A DNA stretch of 64,000 bases from JADKAV01 sp041393775 (GTDB lineage: Bacteria; Actinomycetota; Actinomycetes; S36-B12; UBA10799): NCBI GenBank assembly GCA_041393775.1, contig JAWKJM010000003.1, positions 496,001 to 560,000 of the forward strand, read 5' to 3'. Every line of letters begins with the position of its first letter. The first letter of the stretch is position 1. The position numbers and the translations under genes are program-made. The notes under the pieces were generated by a model. The model searched no databases and was not told the origin of the DNA. It saw nothing but the letters and a program-made list of their open reading frames with translations. Of the stretch, positions 42,573-52,013 are shown in pieces.

Positions 42573-44306
42573 CTATCGCGAGGGTGCCGAGGTGGGTTCG
42601 GCGGCGGTCGGGGTTTGGGTCGGAGTCGGGGTGGGAGTCGGCGTGGGCGCCGGACCGGTGGAGACGGTGATGGTCACGGTCGTTCCCTTCTTGACCTGGG
42701 AGCCGCCCGAGGGGTCCTGCGCGGTCACCAACCCGGCGGGTTGATCCGAACTCGCAGTCGCCACGGAGACGTCCAGTCCGGCCTTGGACAAAGCGGAGGT
42801 GGCGGCCGACTGGGTGAACCCGGTGACGTCAGGGACCTCGACGACGCCGGTGGATACCTCCACCGAGACCCTGGTGCCGACATCGACAGTGGTGAACGCC
42901 GCCGGGTTCTGTGACAGCACCAAACCTTCCGGTTGACCGGACTCCACCTCTTTGACATCACCTAGTTCCAGCTTCGCGTCCTTCAACGCGGTCCTCACAT
43001 CGTCGAGACTGGTCAAGCCCTCCAGCGGCGGAACCTGGGTCTGCTGCTTGCCGGCGGACACCGTGACAGTAACGGCCTGTCCCTGTGCCAGCCGGGAATC
43101 GGCTTCGGGATCCTGCGCCAGGACGGTGTCCTCGGGCTGGTTCGAGGTCTGCGGGGTCTGGGCGCCGAGCTTCAGCCCTTCCGCCTCGAGTGCGCGCTGG
43201 GCCTCGTCGATCGACATCCCCACCACGTTGGGCACGGTGACGCGTTTTCCGGAGCCGCTGTCGAAGACACTGCGACCGATCAGAAGTGCGGCTGTCGCGA
43301 CTGCCAGGACCAGCACGGTGACCCCGAGCCAAGCCCAGGGGCTGCGCTTGCTCTCAGTGGCGGTGGCGGCCGGTCCCCCGACCGGTGGCATGGTCGCCGT
43401 GGTCGCCGATGCCGGCACGGTGGCGCGCACGGTGGGGATCGTTCCGGTGACCGGTAGACCGGCCAGCGCGCGTTCCACATCGGCCTTGAACTCGTTGGCG
43501 CTCTGGTAGCGGTGCGCCGGGTCCTTCGCCAGCGACGTGAGCACCAGCGCGTCCAGCGCCGGCGGGACGGCCGGGTCCACCTGGGATGGCGGAACCGGGT
43601 CCTCGCTCACATGCTGGTACGCCACCGAGACTGCGCTCTCGCCCTGGAACGGGGGGCGGCCGGTGAGCAGTTCGTACAGCAGGCAACCGGCTGAGTAGAG
43701 ATCGGAGCGCGCATCCACCCGCTCGCCGCGGGCCTGCTCCGGGGACAGGTACTGCGCGGTGCCCATAACAGCGTTGCCCTGGGTCATGGTCGCCTGTGCG
43801 TCGGCGACCGCCCGGGCGATTCCGAAGTCCATCACCTTGACATCACCGTTGCGGGTGAGCATGACGTTCGCGGGCTTGATATCACGGTGGATGATCCCGT
43901 GGGCGTGGGAGTAGTCCAGTGCGCCGAGCACGCCCGACATGATCTCCAGGGAACGCTCCGGCAGCAGGCGGCGACCACTGCTCATCAGTTCTCGCAGCGT
44001 GTGCCCGTCCACGTACTCCATGACGATGTAGGGGACCATGACGTGCTCGCCGCCACCGTCGAGGACGTCCTCCCCGGTGTCGTACACGGCCACGATGTTC
44101 GGGTCGTTCAGTGACGCGGCGGACTGGGCCTCTCTACGGAACCGGCTCTGGAAGGACGGGTCCCGGGCCAGATCAGGCCGCAGGACCTTGACCGCGATCC
44201 TGCGGTTGAGCCGCTGATCCTGCCCCTCGAAGACCTCGGCCATCCCGCCGCGCCCGAGCGTCTCACCGAGTTCGTACCGGTCTCCCAGCCGTCGCACTGT
44301 CGTCAC
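42573..44306 (-). CDS. pknB: Serine/threonine protein kinase PknB with three PASTA domains
   Basis: 577-residue sensor kinase. Kinase domain 11-282: P-loop LGRGGMAEVF, Lys40, HRDIKPAN (140-147, Asp142), DFG at 160-162, and a Thr-containing activation loop TMTQGNAVMGT. A membrane helix at about 325-345 is followed by three extracellular PASTA domains (about 355-552) and a Thr/Pro-rich tail. PASTA domains sense muropeptides/lipid II; targets in relatives include CwlM, the MurJ-linked pseudokinase, FhaA and PknB itself, all encoded in the window. M. tuberculosis PknB has four PASTA domains. GTG 44306 with GGGAGG upstream. Last gene of the operon. Confidence 0.96.
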   Translation of the reverse strand: MTTVRRLGDRYELGETLGRGGMAEVFEGQDQRLNRRIAVKVLRPDLARDPSFQSRFRREAQSAASLNDPNIVAVYDTGEDVLDGGGEHVMVPYIVMEYVDGHTLRELMSSGRRLLPERSLEIMSGVLGALDYSHAHGIIHRDIKPANVMLTRNGDVKVMDFGIARAVADAQATMTQGNAVMGTAQYLSPEQARGERVDARSDLYSAGCLLYELLTGRPPFQGESAVSVAYQHVSEDPVPPSQVDPAVPPALDALVLTSLAKDPAHRYQSANEFKADVERALAGLPVTGTIPTVRATVPASATTATMPPVGGPAATATESKRSPWAWLGVTVLVLAVATAALLIGRSVFDSGSGKRVTVPNVVGMSIDEAQRALEAEGLKLGAQTPQTSNQPEDTVLAQDPEADSRLAQGQAVTVTVSAGKQQTQVPPLEGLTSLDDVRTALKDAKLELGDVKEVESGQPEGLVLSQNPAAFTTVDVGTRVSVEVSTGVVEVPDVTGFTQSAATSALSKAGLDVSVATASSDQPAGLVTAQDPSGGSQVKKGTTVTITVSTGPAPTPTPTPTPTQTPTAAEPTSAPSR

Positions 44307-44325
44307 GCGAACCTCCCGGTAGGAA

Positions 44326-45771
44326 TCATCGTTGCAGCACCGCCTGGATCACCGACCGCGCGATCGGTGCGGCAACCGCGTTTCCGCTGACCTCCGGCTG
44401 CCCGGCGTTCTCTACGGCAACCGCCACCGCGACCTGCGGGTCCTCCGCTGGCGCGGCCGCCACGAACCAGGCGATGTTCGGTCGGCCGGCACCGGTTTCG
44501 GCCGTGCCCGTCTTGCCACCCACGCTGACCCCAGGGATCCGCGCGTTCGAGCCGGTGCCGGAATTGACGACCTGCACCATCATGTCCATGAGAGTGGCAG
44601 CGTTCTGCTCAGTCATCGCCCGCTCGAACGCCTTGGGCTGCGTGCTGGACAAGACCGTGAGGTCCGGGGCGAGGACCTGGTTCACGAGGTAGGGGCTCAT
44701 GGTCACGCCCTTGTTGGCGATGGCGGCGGTGACCATGGCCATCTGCAGGCTGGTCGCGCGCACGTCGAACTGCCCGATCGCGCTCATGGCGGTCTGCGCG
44801 TCGTCGGGATCCTTCGGGAATCGGGAGGTGGCCGCCGTCATGGGGACGTCGAAGGAGTTGTCGAAACCGAACTTCTCGGCCTGCGTGCGCAGAGCATCGG
44901 CGCCCAGCTCGTTGCCGAGGTAGGCGAACGCGCTGTTGCACGAGATCGCGAGCGCGTTCGCGAACGTCGTCTTGTCGTTCGGACCACAAGGCGCTCCCGA
45001 CCAGTTCGCCAGCGATCGGCTCGAGCCGGGCAGGGGATAGGCGGCGGGGCCGGGCAGGACCGAGTCCGGCGTGTAGCCAGCGTCGAGCGCCGCCGCGGCC
45101 GTGACGAGCTTGAAGGTGGAACCAGGCGGGATGGTCTGTACCAGCGGCCGGTTCAGCAGGGGTTTGTCCGGATCCGCATCGAGTTGCTCGTAGTAGTCCT
45201 GGGCCGCCGCCGCATCGTGGGTGGCCAGCCCGTTCGGATCGAAGCTCGGGGATTGAACCAGCGCGAGGATCTCACCGGTCTTGGGATCGATGGCGGTGAC
45301 CGAGCCGATCTGGGATCCGAGTCCCGCTGCAGCGGCCTTCTGTGCGGCCGCCAACAAGGTGGTCTGCACGGCGCCACCTTCGGGCACCCGCCCGGCGATC
45401 AACTGCTCGATCCGGTCGACGAACAGCCGGGAGTCGGTGCCGGCGAGGATGTCGTTCTCCTGACGCTCCAGGCCGGTCGACCCGTACAGCGAGGAGTAGA
45501 AGCCGGTCGCGGGGGCGTACAGCACCCCGTCGGGATAGGTCCGGAGGAACTTGTAGGTCTGTTTGGGGGTCGCGACGGAGCGGGCGACCGGTTTGGTACC
45601 GACCAGGATGGGACCGCGTTCGCGCTCGTACTCGGCCAGCACGGTGCGTTGGTTCCCGGGCTGGGCGTTGATGCTGGGCGCGAGCAGGAACTGCTGGAAG
45701 GTGAGGTTGACGATCAACAGTACGGCCAGGAATCCGAAGACCCAGCCGAGGCGGCGGATGGCACGGATCAT
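44326..45771 (-). CDS. pbpA: Class B penicillin-binding protein PbpA
   Basis: 481-residue peptidoglycan transpeptidase with an N-terminal membrane anchor (LGWVFGFLAVLLIVNLTF). Active-site motifs are STFK in PPGSTFKLVTAA, SCN in AISCNSAFAYLG, and KTG in GGKTGTAETG. It works with RodA in the elongation/division machinery. ATG 45771 overlaps the rodA stop (ATGA); an upstream open frame to 46041 is not used. Confidence 0.96.
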   Translation of the reverse strand: MIRAIRRLGWVFGFLAVLLIVNLTFQQFLLAPSINAQPGNQRTVLAEYERERGPILVGTKPVARSVATPKQTYKFLRTYPDGVLYAPATGFYSSLYGSTGLERQENDILAGTDSRLFVDRIEQLIAGRVPEGGAVQTTLLAAAQKAAAAGLGSQIGSVTAIDPKTGEILALVQSPSFDPNGLATHDAAAAQDYYEQLDADPDKPLLNRPLVQTIPPGSTFKLVTAAAALDAGYTPDSVLPGPAAYPLPGSSRSLANWSGAPCGPNDKTTFANALAISCNSAFAYLGNELGADALRTQAEKFGFDNSFDVPMTAATSRFPKDPDDAQTAMSAIGQFDVRATSLQMAMVTAAIANKGVTMSPYLVNQVLAPDLTVLSSTQPKAFERAMTEQNAATLMDMMVQVVNSGTGSNARIPGVSVGGKTGTAETGAGRPNIAWFVAAAPAEDPQVAVAVAVENAGQPEVSGNAVAAPIARSVIQAVLQR

Positions 45772-47147
45772 CGGTCGATCCCCACCCGGATCATCTGCGT
45801 CATGGCTTCGTCGGCGCTCTGCGCGATCATGGACGGCCGCCGGTTCCGGTCGCTGATCCGCAGCAGCAGAGCCACCATCATCCAGTTGCACACCAGGGCT
45901 GAGCCACCGTAGGACAGGAAGGGCGTGGTCAGGCCCGTCAACGGGATCAAGCGGGTCACGCCGCCCACCGTGACGAAGACCTGCAGGGCGAACACGCTGG
46001 AGAGCCCGACGGCCAGCAGGGTGCCGAACGGATCCCGGCATGCCAGCCCGGTCCGTAGACCGCGTTCCACGAGGATGGCGAACAGCACGATGAGGGCCAT
46101 CATCCCGGCCAGGCCCAGTTCCTCGCCCAGTGCCGCTGAGATGAAGTCGGTCTTGGCGAAGGGGATGAACTGCGGGTACCCCTCACCGAGACCGGTGCCG
46201 AACAACCCGCCGCTGGCCAGACCGAACAGAGCCTGGACCAGCTGGTAGCCCTCGTCGTTGGCGTAGGCCCACGGGTCGATCCAGATCTGTACCCGCAGCC
46301 GCACGTGGCCGAACGCGAAGTAGCCCAGAGTGGCCGCAAGCGCGAACAGGGCGGCGCCGATGATCAGCCAGCTGCGACGCTGGGTCGACACGTACAGCAG
46401 GATGACGAAGACCCCGAAGAACATCAGCGCGGTCCCGAGATCGCGTTCGAAGGCCAGCACGCCCAGTGCCACGAGCCACGCGACGACCAAGGGCCCGAAG
46501 TCGCGTCCGCGGGGTATGCCCAGCCCCAGCACCTTGCGCCTGACGGTGGCCAGTGCCTCACGCTTGCGCACAAGGTAGCCCGCGAAGAAGATCGTCAGGG
46601 CGATCTTGGCCAGCTCGGACGGCTGGAACGACAAGGGGCCCAACCGGATCCACAGCCGGGCACCGTTGATGCTGGTCCCGAGGATCGGGAGCAGCGGGAG
46701 CAGCAGCAGTACCACGCCGGCCACCAGGCTGGTGAAGGTGTACTTCTGGAGTTTGCGGTGATCGCTGACGAAGAACAGCACTAAGGTGAAAAGGCCCAGC
46801 GCCACCAGCACCCAGGTGGCCTGGGCGATGGCATCGGCGCTGGGAGGCCGCGCGTCGTTGGCCTCGGCGCGCAGTTGCGCGGCGACGTCGAGCCGGTGGA
46901 TCATGACCAGGCCGATCAAGTTGATCATGGCGGCCACGGGGTAGAGCACGGGGTCAGCGTGCGGGGCGAGTCGGCGGATCACGATGTGCCCGACCAGCAG
47001 GACCGCGGCCGTTCCCACCAACACCGTCAGGAAGTTGACCGGCAGGCTGTCGAGGGTGGCGAGATCGACCGTGGCGTAACTGACGCCGCCGATCGCCCAG
47101 GCCACCGTCAGTAGCCACAATTCCGTGCGGCGCGGATGACCTTTCAC
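45768..47147 (-). CDS. rodA: SEDS peptidoglycan glycosyltransferase RodA (FtsW/RodA family)
   Basis: 459-residue membrane protein with about 12 helices. It polymerises lipid II into glycan strands with PbpA. Conserved SEDS features are FQPSELAKIALTIFFAGYL, ERDLGTALMFFGVF (catalytic Asp) and TPFLSYGGSALVCNW. GTG 47147 overlaps the pstP stop (GTGA). Confidence 0.95.
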   Translation of the reverse strand: MKGHPRRTELWLLTVAWAIGGVSYATVDLATLDSLPVNFLTVLVGTAAVLLVGHIVIRRLAPHADPVLYPVAAMINLIGLVMIHRLDVAAQLRAEANDARPPSADAIAQATWVLVALGLFTLVLFFVSDHRKLQKYTFTSLVAGVVLLLLPLLPILGTSINGARLWIRLGPLSFQPSELAKIALTIFFAGYLVRKREALATVRRKVLGLGIPRGRDFGPLVVAWLVALGVLAFERDLGTALMFFGVFVILLYVSTQRRSWLIIGAALFALAATLGYFAFGHVRLRVQIWIDPWAYANDEGYQLVQALFGLASGGLFGTGLGEGYPQFIPFAKTDFISAALGEELGLAGMMALIVLFAILVERGLRTGLACRDPFGTLLAVGLSSVFALQVFVTVGGVTRLIPLTGLTTPFLSYGGSALVCNWMMVALLLRISDRNRRPSMIAQSADEAMTQMIRVGIDR

Positions 47148-48388
47148 GGCGTCACCGTCGCGGTTGCGCCGGGACAGCCCTCGGTCTTGGGTTTCGTGCG
47201 GCAGGTGGCCGCCTGCTCGTCCAGGATCACGACGATGCGATCGGCGTCGGCACGGCTCTCGGCGGCGATGGTGGCGGAGACCAGTTCCTGGGCGTAGACC
47301 GGCAACTGCACACTGGGGATGCTCGTGGTCTCGACGACCGACGAGAACTGAACGCCACCCACGTTCTGCGGTATCCCGCGGTACACGGTGACGAAACCGT
47401 CCTTGCTGCCCACGTAGTACTGACCCGAGACCCACCAGGACGCCGCGCCCAGCAGGCCGAGTACGAACATGACCGCCACCGCCGCAGCGATCCAGCGCCG
47501 CCGTGGCCGGGAGGGGTGCGTGGATGGGGTGTCGTCGGGTCCGGGCGCGGACTCGGTGGCCGCCTCGTCGAGCTGGCTGTCTTGCGGGAAGTCAACCCCT
47601 GGCAGCCGGGAGCGGGTGCGCGGTTCCGCGGCGGCACCCACCACCACCGGGCGGGCACCCGCAGGCGGTTCGCTGACCTGTGCCACGTCGGCGACCACAC
47701 AAGTCACGTTGTCGGGGGCACCGCCCTCAATGGCCGCTTCCACCAGCGCCGTCACCGCACCCGGCGGATCGCTCTGGGAGAGCAACTCCCGGATCTGGGT
47801 GTCGGTGATGACCCCGGACAGCCCGTCGCTGCACAGCATGATCCTGTCACCGGGATGCACCTCCCGGATGCTGAGGTCGGGTTCCACGGTGTTGACGCCG
47901 TCGATGGCACGGATCAGCAGATTCCGCCGGCGGTGGGTGTGTGCCTCCGCTTCGGTGATCTGGCCGGAATCCACAAGGGTCTGCACGTACGTGTGGTCCT
48001 TGGTGAGCCTGAGCAGTTCCCCGTTGCGGAGCATGTACGCCCGGGAGTCGCCGACATGGGCGATGGACGCACGGTCACCCTGCCAGCAGACGACCGTGAC
48101 GGTGGTCCCCATGCCCTGGAAGTCCGGCTGCTCGGCGATGATGTGCCGCATCTCCAGTTGTGCGTCGTCGACCGCGTCCGCCAGTTGCGTGAGCACGTCC
48201 TCGCTGTCGGCGATGGGCAGCCCGGCGAGGATCGCCGTCACCGTGGCACTGGCCAGTTCCCCGGCGACGTGCCCGCCCATTCCGTCGGCGACGATCAGCA
48301 GGTTGTCCGAGGCGTAGCCGGAGTCCTCGTTGCCCTGCCGTACCAGGCCGACATCGCTGCGCGCCGCGTATCGGAAGACCAGAGGCAT
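47144..48388 (-). CDS. pstP: PP2C-type protein phosphatase PstP
   Basis: 414 residues: PP2C domain 1-240 with metal-binding Asp residues in VRQGNEDSGY, VADGMGGHVAGE, SDGLSGV and GAPDNVTCVV, then a juxtamembrane basic stretch, one membrane helix (about 300-320, WIAAAVAVMFVLGLLGAASW) and an extracellular C-terminal domain. It reverses PknB phosphorylation. ATG 48388, 4 nt after the fhaB stop. Confidence 0.95.
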   Translation of the reverse strand: MPLVFRYAARSDVGLVRQGNEDSGYASDNLLIVADGMGGHVAGELASATVTAILAGLPIADSEDVLTQLADAVDDAQLEMRHIIAEQPDFQGMGTTVTVVCWQGDRASIAHVGDSRAYMLRNGELLRLTKDHTYVQTLVDSGQITEAEAHTHRRRNLLIRAIDGVNTVEPDLSIREVHPGDRIMLCSDGLSGVITDTQIRELLSQSDPPGAVTALVEAAIEGGAPDNVTCVVADVAQVSEPPAGARPVVVGAAAEPRTRSRLPGVDFPQDSQLDEAATESAPGPDDTPSTHPSRPRRRWIAAAVAVMFVLGLLGAASWWVSGQYYVGSKDGFVTVYRGIPQNVGGVQFSSVVETTSIPSVQLPVYAQELVSATIAAESRADADRIVVILDEQAATCRTKPKTEGCPGATATVTP

Positions 48389-48392
48389 AGGG

Positions 48393-48866
48393 CTACTTCC
48401 GCAACTCGATGACGGTCTGGCCGACCCGCAGCGACTGTCCCATCTGCAACACGGTCGGTGCCGTCAACCGAGTCTTGCCGATCCACGTCCCATTGGTCGA
48501 TCCGAGGTCCTCGGCGACCCACTGCCCGTCATGCTGGAACAGGCGCGCGTGCCGGGCGGAGGCGTACTCGTCGTCGACGACGAGGGTGGAATCGGGCGCA
48601 CGACCGATGGTGATCGGCGCGGTTCCCAGTGGGATCACCGTGCCGGTGAGATGACCGCTGGTCACCACCAGGTTGTTCGCCCGCTTGCGGGAGACCCGGG
48701 GCTGACGCTTGGGCCGTGGTTGGGGGTGGCTGCGCGGAGGAAGCGCGGCGGCACCTTCCGGCGGCGCTTCCAGGTCTCGGCGCAGCGCACCGAGGGAGAA
48801 CATCACGAACATCCACAATGCGATGAGGATGCCCCAGCGCAGCAGTGTCAGGACCAGTTCGCTCAT
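48393..48866 (-). CDS. fhaB: FHA-domain protein FhaB (FipA)
   Basis: 157 residues: an N-terminal membrane helix (LLRWGILIALWMFVMFSLGA), a proline/arginine linker, and a C-terminal FHA domain with GRAPDSTLVV, SARHARLF and DLGSTNGTWIG, which binds phosphothreonine. In mycobacteria it links FtsZ and FtsQ. ATG 48866 overlaps the fhaA stop. Confidence 0.93.
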   Translation of the reverse strand: MSELVLTLLRWGILIALWMFVMFSLGALRRDLEAPPEGAAALPPRSHPQPRPKRQPRVSRKRANNLVVTSGHLTGTVIPLGTAPITIGRAPDSTLVVDDEYASARHARLFQHDGQWVAEDLGSTNGTWIGKTRLTAPTVLQMGQSLRVGQTVIELRK

Positions 48867-49546
48867 GGTGCGCTCCGGAAGGTCAGACTGGTCGACCCGA
48901 TCTGGATCACAGCACCATCGCGAAGGGGTTGCTCTGCGACCAGGGTGCCGTTCACGTAGGTCCCATTCGTGGATCCGAGGTCGCGCAAGATGACATCGGA
49001 TCCGACCCGGATCTCAGCGTGGTGCCGGGACACGCCGGGGTCCTCGATGCGGATGTCGGCGTCGGCGCCGCGACCGATGCGGGTCACCGCTCTGTTGAGC
49101 TGGTAGGTGTCCCTTCCGGAATCGAGCCTGGGCGCGGATCCAGCCACAGGACCCGCTGCCGGGGCGACGTCGTGGTCGACTCGGGCTTCACTGACGATCA
49201 CCACCGTCCCCTGCGGACGTTCCTGGGACGCCTGCATCGCCACGGTCACACTGCCAAGGAAGGAGTACTGCTGCTGCTGGGCGTAGTCGCGGATCATCGT
49301 CGCGAACTCGCCTACCAGGGTCTCGTCGTACACGCTGAGCCGCTCGTAGTCCTCTGGGCTGATCGTGACGGTATAGACGTTGGGGACGACGGTCCGGGCG
49401 CGGGAGACCACAGCCGCGCGGGAGTCCATCTCGTTCTGAAGGGCGGCGGCGATCTCGACCGGCTGCAACTCGGATTTGAACGCTTTGGCGAAAGCTCCGT
49501 TCACGGCCCGGTCGACGCGCTGCTCGAAGCGATCCAACAATCCCAC
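48863..49546 (-). CDS. fhaA: FHA-domain protein FhaA
   Basis: 227 residues: N-terminal DUF3662 domain starting MGLLDRFEQRVDRAVNGAFA with EIAAALQNEMD, a linker, and a C-terminal FHA domain with IGRGADADIRI, SRHHAEIR and DLGSTNGTYVNG. In mycobacteria FhaA binds the phosphorylated MurJ-linked pseudokinase and restrains wall synthesis at poles and septa. GTG 49546 with GGAGG 6 nt upstream is chosen over the longer frame from 49597. First gene of the six-gene operon reading to pknB. Confidence 0.95.
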   Translation of the reverse strand: MGLLDRFEQRVDRAVNGAFAKAFKSELQPVEIAAALQNEMDSRAAVVSRARTVVPNVYTVTISPEDYERLSVYDETLVGEFATMIRDYAQQQQYSFLGSVTVAMQASQERPQGTVVIVSEARVDHDVAPAAGPVAGSAPRLDSGRDTYQLNRAVTRIGRGADADIRIEDPGVSRHHAEIRVGSDVILRDLGSTNGTYVNGTLVAEQPLRDGAVIQIGSTSLTFRSAP

Positions 49547-49766
49547 GGTGTACCTCCGATTATGAGCGTAGTCGGTTGCAGGTGTCGGGGTTGTCAAGCG
49601 TGGCGCTGGGCCGAGGTTTCATCTGCCCGGGAACAGGCCTGGGATGGTCCCACCGGTAACCCCGGCCTCGTGGTGGGCGCCGCGGAGCGGTGGAACCAGA
49701 CGTTCCGGTGGGGTTCGCGTGTTTCCGTCGGGACTCCGGATGCTGGACCCGACTCTGCCGGTGAGC

Positions 49767-50170
49767 GTGGTCCGAAAGTGTCTGGTGTACTCGGTAGCGG
49801 CAGGAGTTGGCCGCGAGGTTAGAGATTGTGCACGAGGTTAGTGAATGCACACGTGGTTTCTCTAACGTCGTGCACGTTCTCTAGTCCGAAAATGGCCGCG
49901 CCCAAGAAGAGTGTGCCGCGAGGTTAGAGAATGGTCGCCAGGTTAGAGATCGTGCACGAGGTTAGTGAACGCACGTGTGGCTTCTCTAACCTGGTGTACG
50001 TTCTCTAACGCGAGCGGTTTCCGCCCGGCATTTTCCCGCCTGAACGGGCGGCGCGCCACGGCCCGGGATGACTAACGCGAGCGATCTCCGCCTGGCCGTT
50101 TCCCACCTGAATCGACCGCCCGGCATTCTCCCGCCTGGACGCGGCGGCCGGCCATGGCCATGGATGGCCA
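49767..50170. repeat. Composite dispersed intergenic repeat, copy E
   Basis: The longest copy, about 400 bp, upstream of fhaA and of the GMC operon. It has two GTTAGAGAT(T/C)GTGCACGAGG...TCTCTAAC palindromes, two TGGTCCGAAA/TAGTCCGAAAATGG modules, and two or three inverted CCGCCCGGCATTTTCCCGCC modules, so it looks like a partly duplicated unit. 49547-49766 and 50171-50286 contain nothing recognised. Confidence 0.75.
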
Positions 50171-50286
50171 AAGCGAGCCAGTGCGCATGGTTGGGATCAC
50201 GGGTTGGACTGCGCGTCGAAGGACAACCACTACGCAGGCCAACCCGTTGTTCCACCGTTCGGGCAGTCGCGATGCCCGACGGCCAG

Positions 50287-50292
50287 TAGGTT
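50287..50292 (+). promoter_or_regulatory. Predicted -10 of the GMC operon (leaderless)
   Basis: TAGGTT ends 7 nt before ATG 50299; there is no Shine-Dalgarno sequence. Confidence 0.5.
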
Positions 50293-50298
50293 GGGTCC

Positions 50299-50586
50299 AT
50301 GCACAGGCGCGCTGCCGATCGGCTCAGTCGTGAGTGGTTGTCGCAGGTCTCGGCGCGACCGGAGCAGGTACGGGTGATCGGGGAAGATGTCCGTGCGAGA
50401 CTGGCCGCCCTCCCTACACCGTTGGCCGTGGGATACACGGCTGCCGATGCGGTCCTGGGCGTGTTACCCGATGCGGTGAGCCGGCGGGTTCTGAGACTGC
50501 CCGTCGCCTCGGAGTTCGCACGTCTCGTGGAGAGCCTGACCACTGTGTCCTACTTCGACGAGGTCGACCGGGAGTCGTCCCCGTGA
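50299..50586 (+). CDS. Small protein preceding a GMC oxidoreductase (unknown family)
   Basis: 95 residues, mostly helical (REWLSQVSARPEQVRVIGED, then RLAALPTPLAVGYTAADAVL), no signal peptide and no motif I recognise. Its stop overlaps the start of the GMC gene (GTGA). Some GMC dehydrogenases, such as gluconate 2-dehydrogenase, are made with a small partner subunit from the gene before them, so this could be such a partner; that is inference from position only. Confidence 0.65.
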   Translation: MHRRAADRLSREWLSQVSARPEQVRVIGEDVRARLAALPTPLAVGYTAADAVLGVLPDAVSRRVLRLPVASEFARLVESLTTVSYFDEVDRESSP

Positions 50587-52013
50587 GAACGGTGGAAGCT
50601 CTCGTGGTCGGGTCGGGCGCGGGGGGTGCAACGACTGCGGCGACATTGGCAGCGGCCGGTGTGCAGACCCTGGTCCTGGAGGAAGGTCCGCGGGTCGAAC
50701 CGGGCCTCCACCAGCAGTTCAGCCAGCAGCAGATGCGTGCGCAATATCGCAACCGCGGGCAATCGGTTGCGCTGGGAATGCCCCCGATCTCCTATGCGGA
50801 GGGGCGATGCGTAGGGGGATCCACCGAGATCAACTCCGGGCTCTACCACCGTCCCCGAGCGGGTCTCCTGGAGGGATGGACCCGGGCCTGGGCGGTGCAG
50901 GATCTGACGCCCGAGTCCCTGGACCCGATCTGTGAGGCGATCGAACGCAACCTCCGGGTCAGCACCTTTCCCGGGGGTGTGCCGCCGGCCTCTGACTTCC
51001 TGGCCGACGGCGCCGCGCGGCTGGACTGGAAATGCGTCGAGGTCCCGCGTTGGTTCCGCCACGACACGGGCGAGCGGCAGTCGATGAGCGCCACGTATCT
51101 GCAGTTCGCGCAACGACATGGCGCGACCGTCGAAAGTGAGGCCCGGGTCCGGCGGCTCGAAGTCCGCAAAGGGCATGCGATTGCTGCGGTTGTGGACCAC
51201 GCCGACGGGCGCACCGAGCAGATCGGCTTCGACGTCGTGTTCGTATGCGGCGGCGCGGTGCAGTCGGCCGCCCTGCTGCTGAGAAGCGGAATCCGGACGA
51301 ATGTCGGGCGGACCCTGTCGATGCACCCGACGGTGAAGGCGGTTGCGTTCAGCGATCTGATCGAGAACGACCCGCTCGACGTACCGGTGACGCAGGTCCG
51401 GGAGTTCGCTCCCGATATGACCATCGGCGGGTCGGCCACCAATCCGCCGCTGCTAGCGCTGGCTCTTCTGGGCACACAGATCGGCGTGCACGACGTGCCC
51501 AAGTACGGCTCGGCGGCGGCCGTGTACTACGCCGCGATCCGCAGCAGGGGCAGGGGCCGGGTCCGGACCTTGCCCGGCATGCGTGACCCACTGGTGACGT
51601 TCAAGATGCCGGTGGTGGACTTCCGGCATCTGCAGGCGGCCCTGGGCAGGTTGCTGCTGGTCCTACTCGCCGCCGGCAGCGATCGCGTGGTCGCATCAGT
51701 CAAAGACGCCGCGCAGATCACCAGTCCGGCACAGATCCCGCAGGAGGTCGCCCGCATGACGAGGCGCAGGGCCGAGGTCATGACGGTGCATATCTGTTCA
51801 TCGGTCCCGATGGGCGAGGACCGCGCCTCGTGCGCCGTCGACTCCTATGGCGCCAGCCACGCAGTCGCGGACCTGGTCGTCAACGACGCGTCGATCGTCA
51901 ACGGGGCTCCGGGGATCAACCCGCAGGGCACAGTCATGGCACTCGCGGTCCGAAACGCCGAGCACTACCTGATCTCACGGGGTCAGCGTCCGGGTTCCCG
52001 GGAATTCGTATGA
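50583..52013 (+). CDS. GMC-family FAD oxidoreductase
   Basis: 476-residue flavoprotein of the glucose-methanol-choline family. The FAD motif VVGSGAGGATTAATLA is at about 8-23, the second FAD-contact motif GGSTEINSGLYHRP near 80, and the C-terminal NPQGTVMALAVRNAE and HICSSVPMGED form the active-site end. It oxidises an alcohol, perhaps on a sugar, cyclitol or sterol; the substrate is unknown. Both neighbours overlap it by four bases. Confidence 0.87.
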   Translation: MRTVEALVVGSGAGGATTAATLAAAGVQTLVLEEGPRVEPGLHQQFSQQQMRAQYRNRGQSVALGMPPISYAEGRCVGGSTEINSGLYHRPRAGLLEGWTRAWAVQDLTPESLDPICEAIERNLRVSTFPGGVPPASDFLADGAARLDWKCVEVPRWFRHDTGERQSMSATYLQFAQRHGATVESEARVRRLEVRKGHAIAAVVDHADGRTEQIGFDVVFVCGGAVQSAALLLRSGIRTNVGRTLSMHPTVKAVAFSDLIENDPLDVPVTQVREFAPDMTIGGSATNPPLLALALLGTQIGVHDVPKYGSAAAVYYAAIRSRGRGRVRTLPGMRDPLVTFKMPVVDFRHLQAALGRLLLVLLAAGSDRVVASVKDAAQITSPAQIPQEVARMTRRRAEVMTVHICSSVPMGEDRASCAVDSYGASHAVADLVVNDASIVNGAPGINPQGTVMALAVRNAEHYLISRGQRPGSREFV

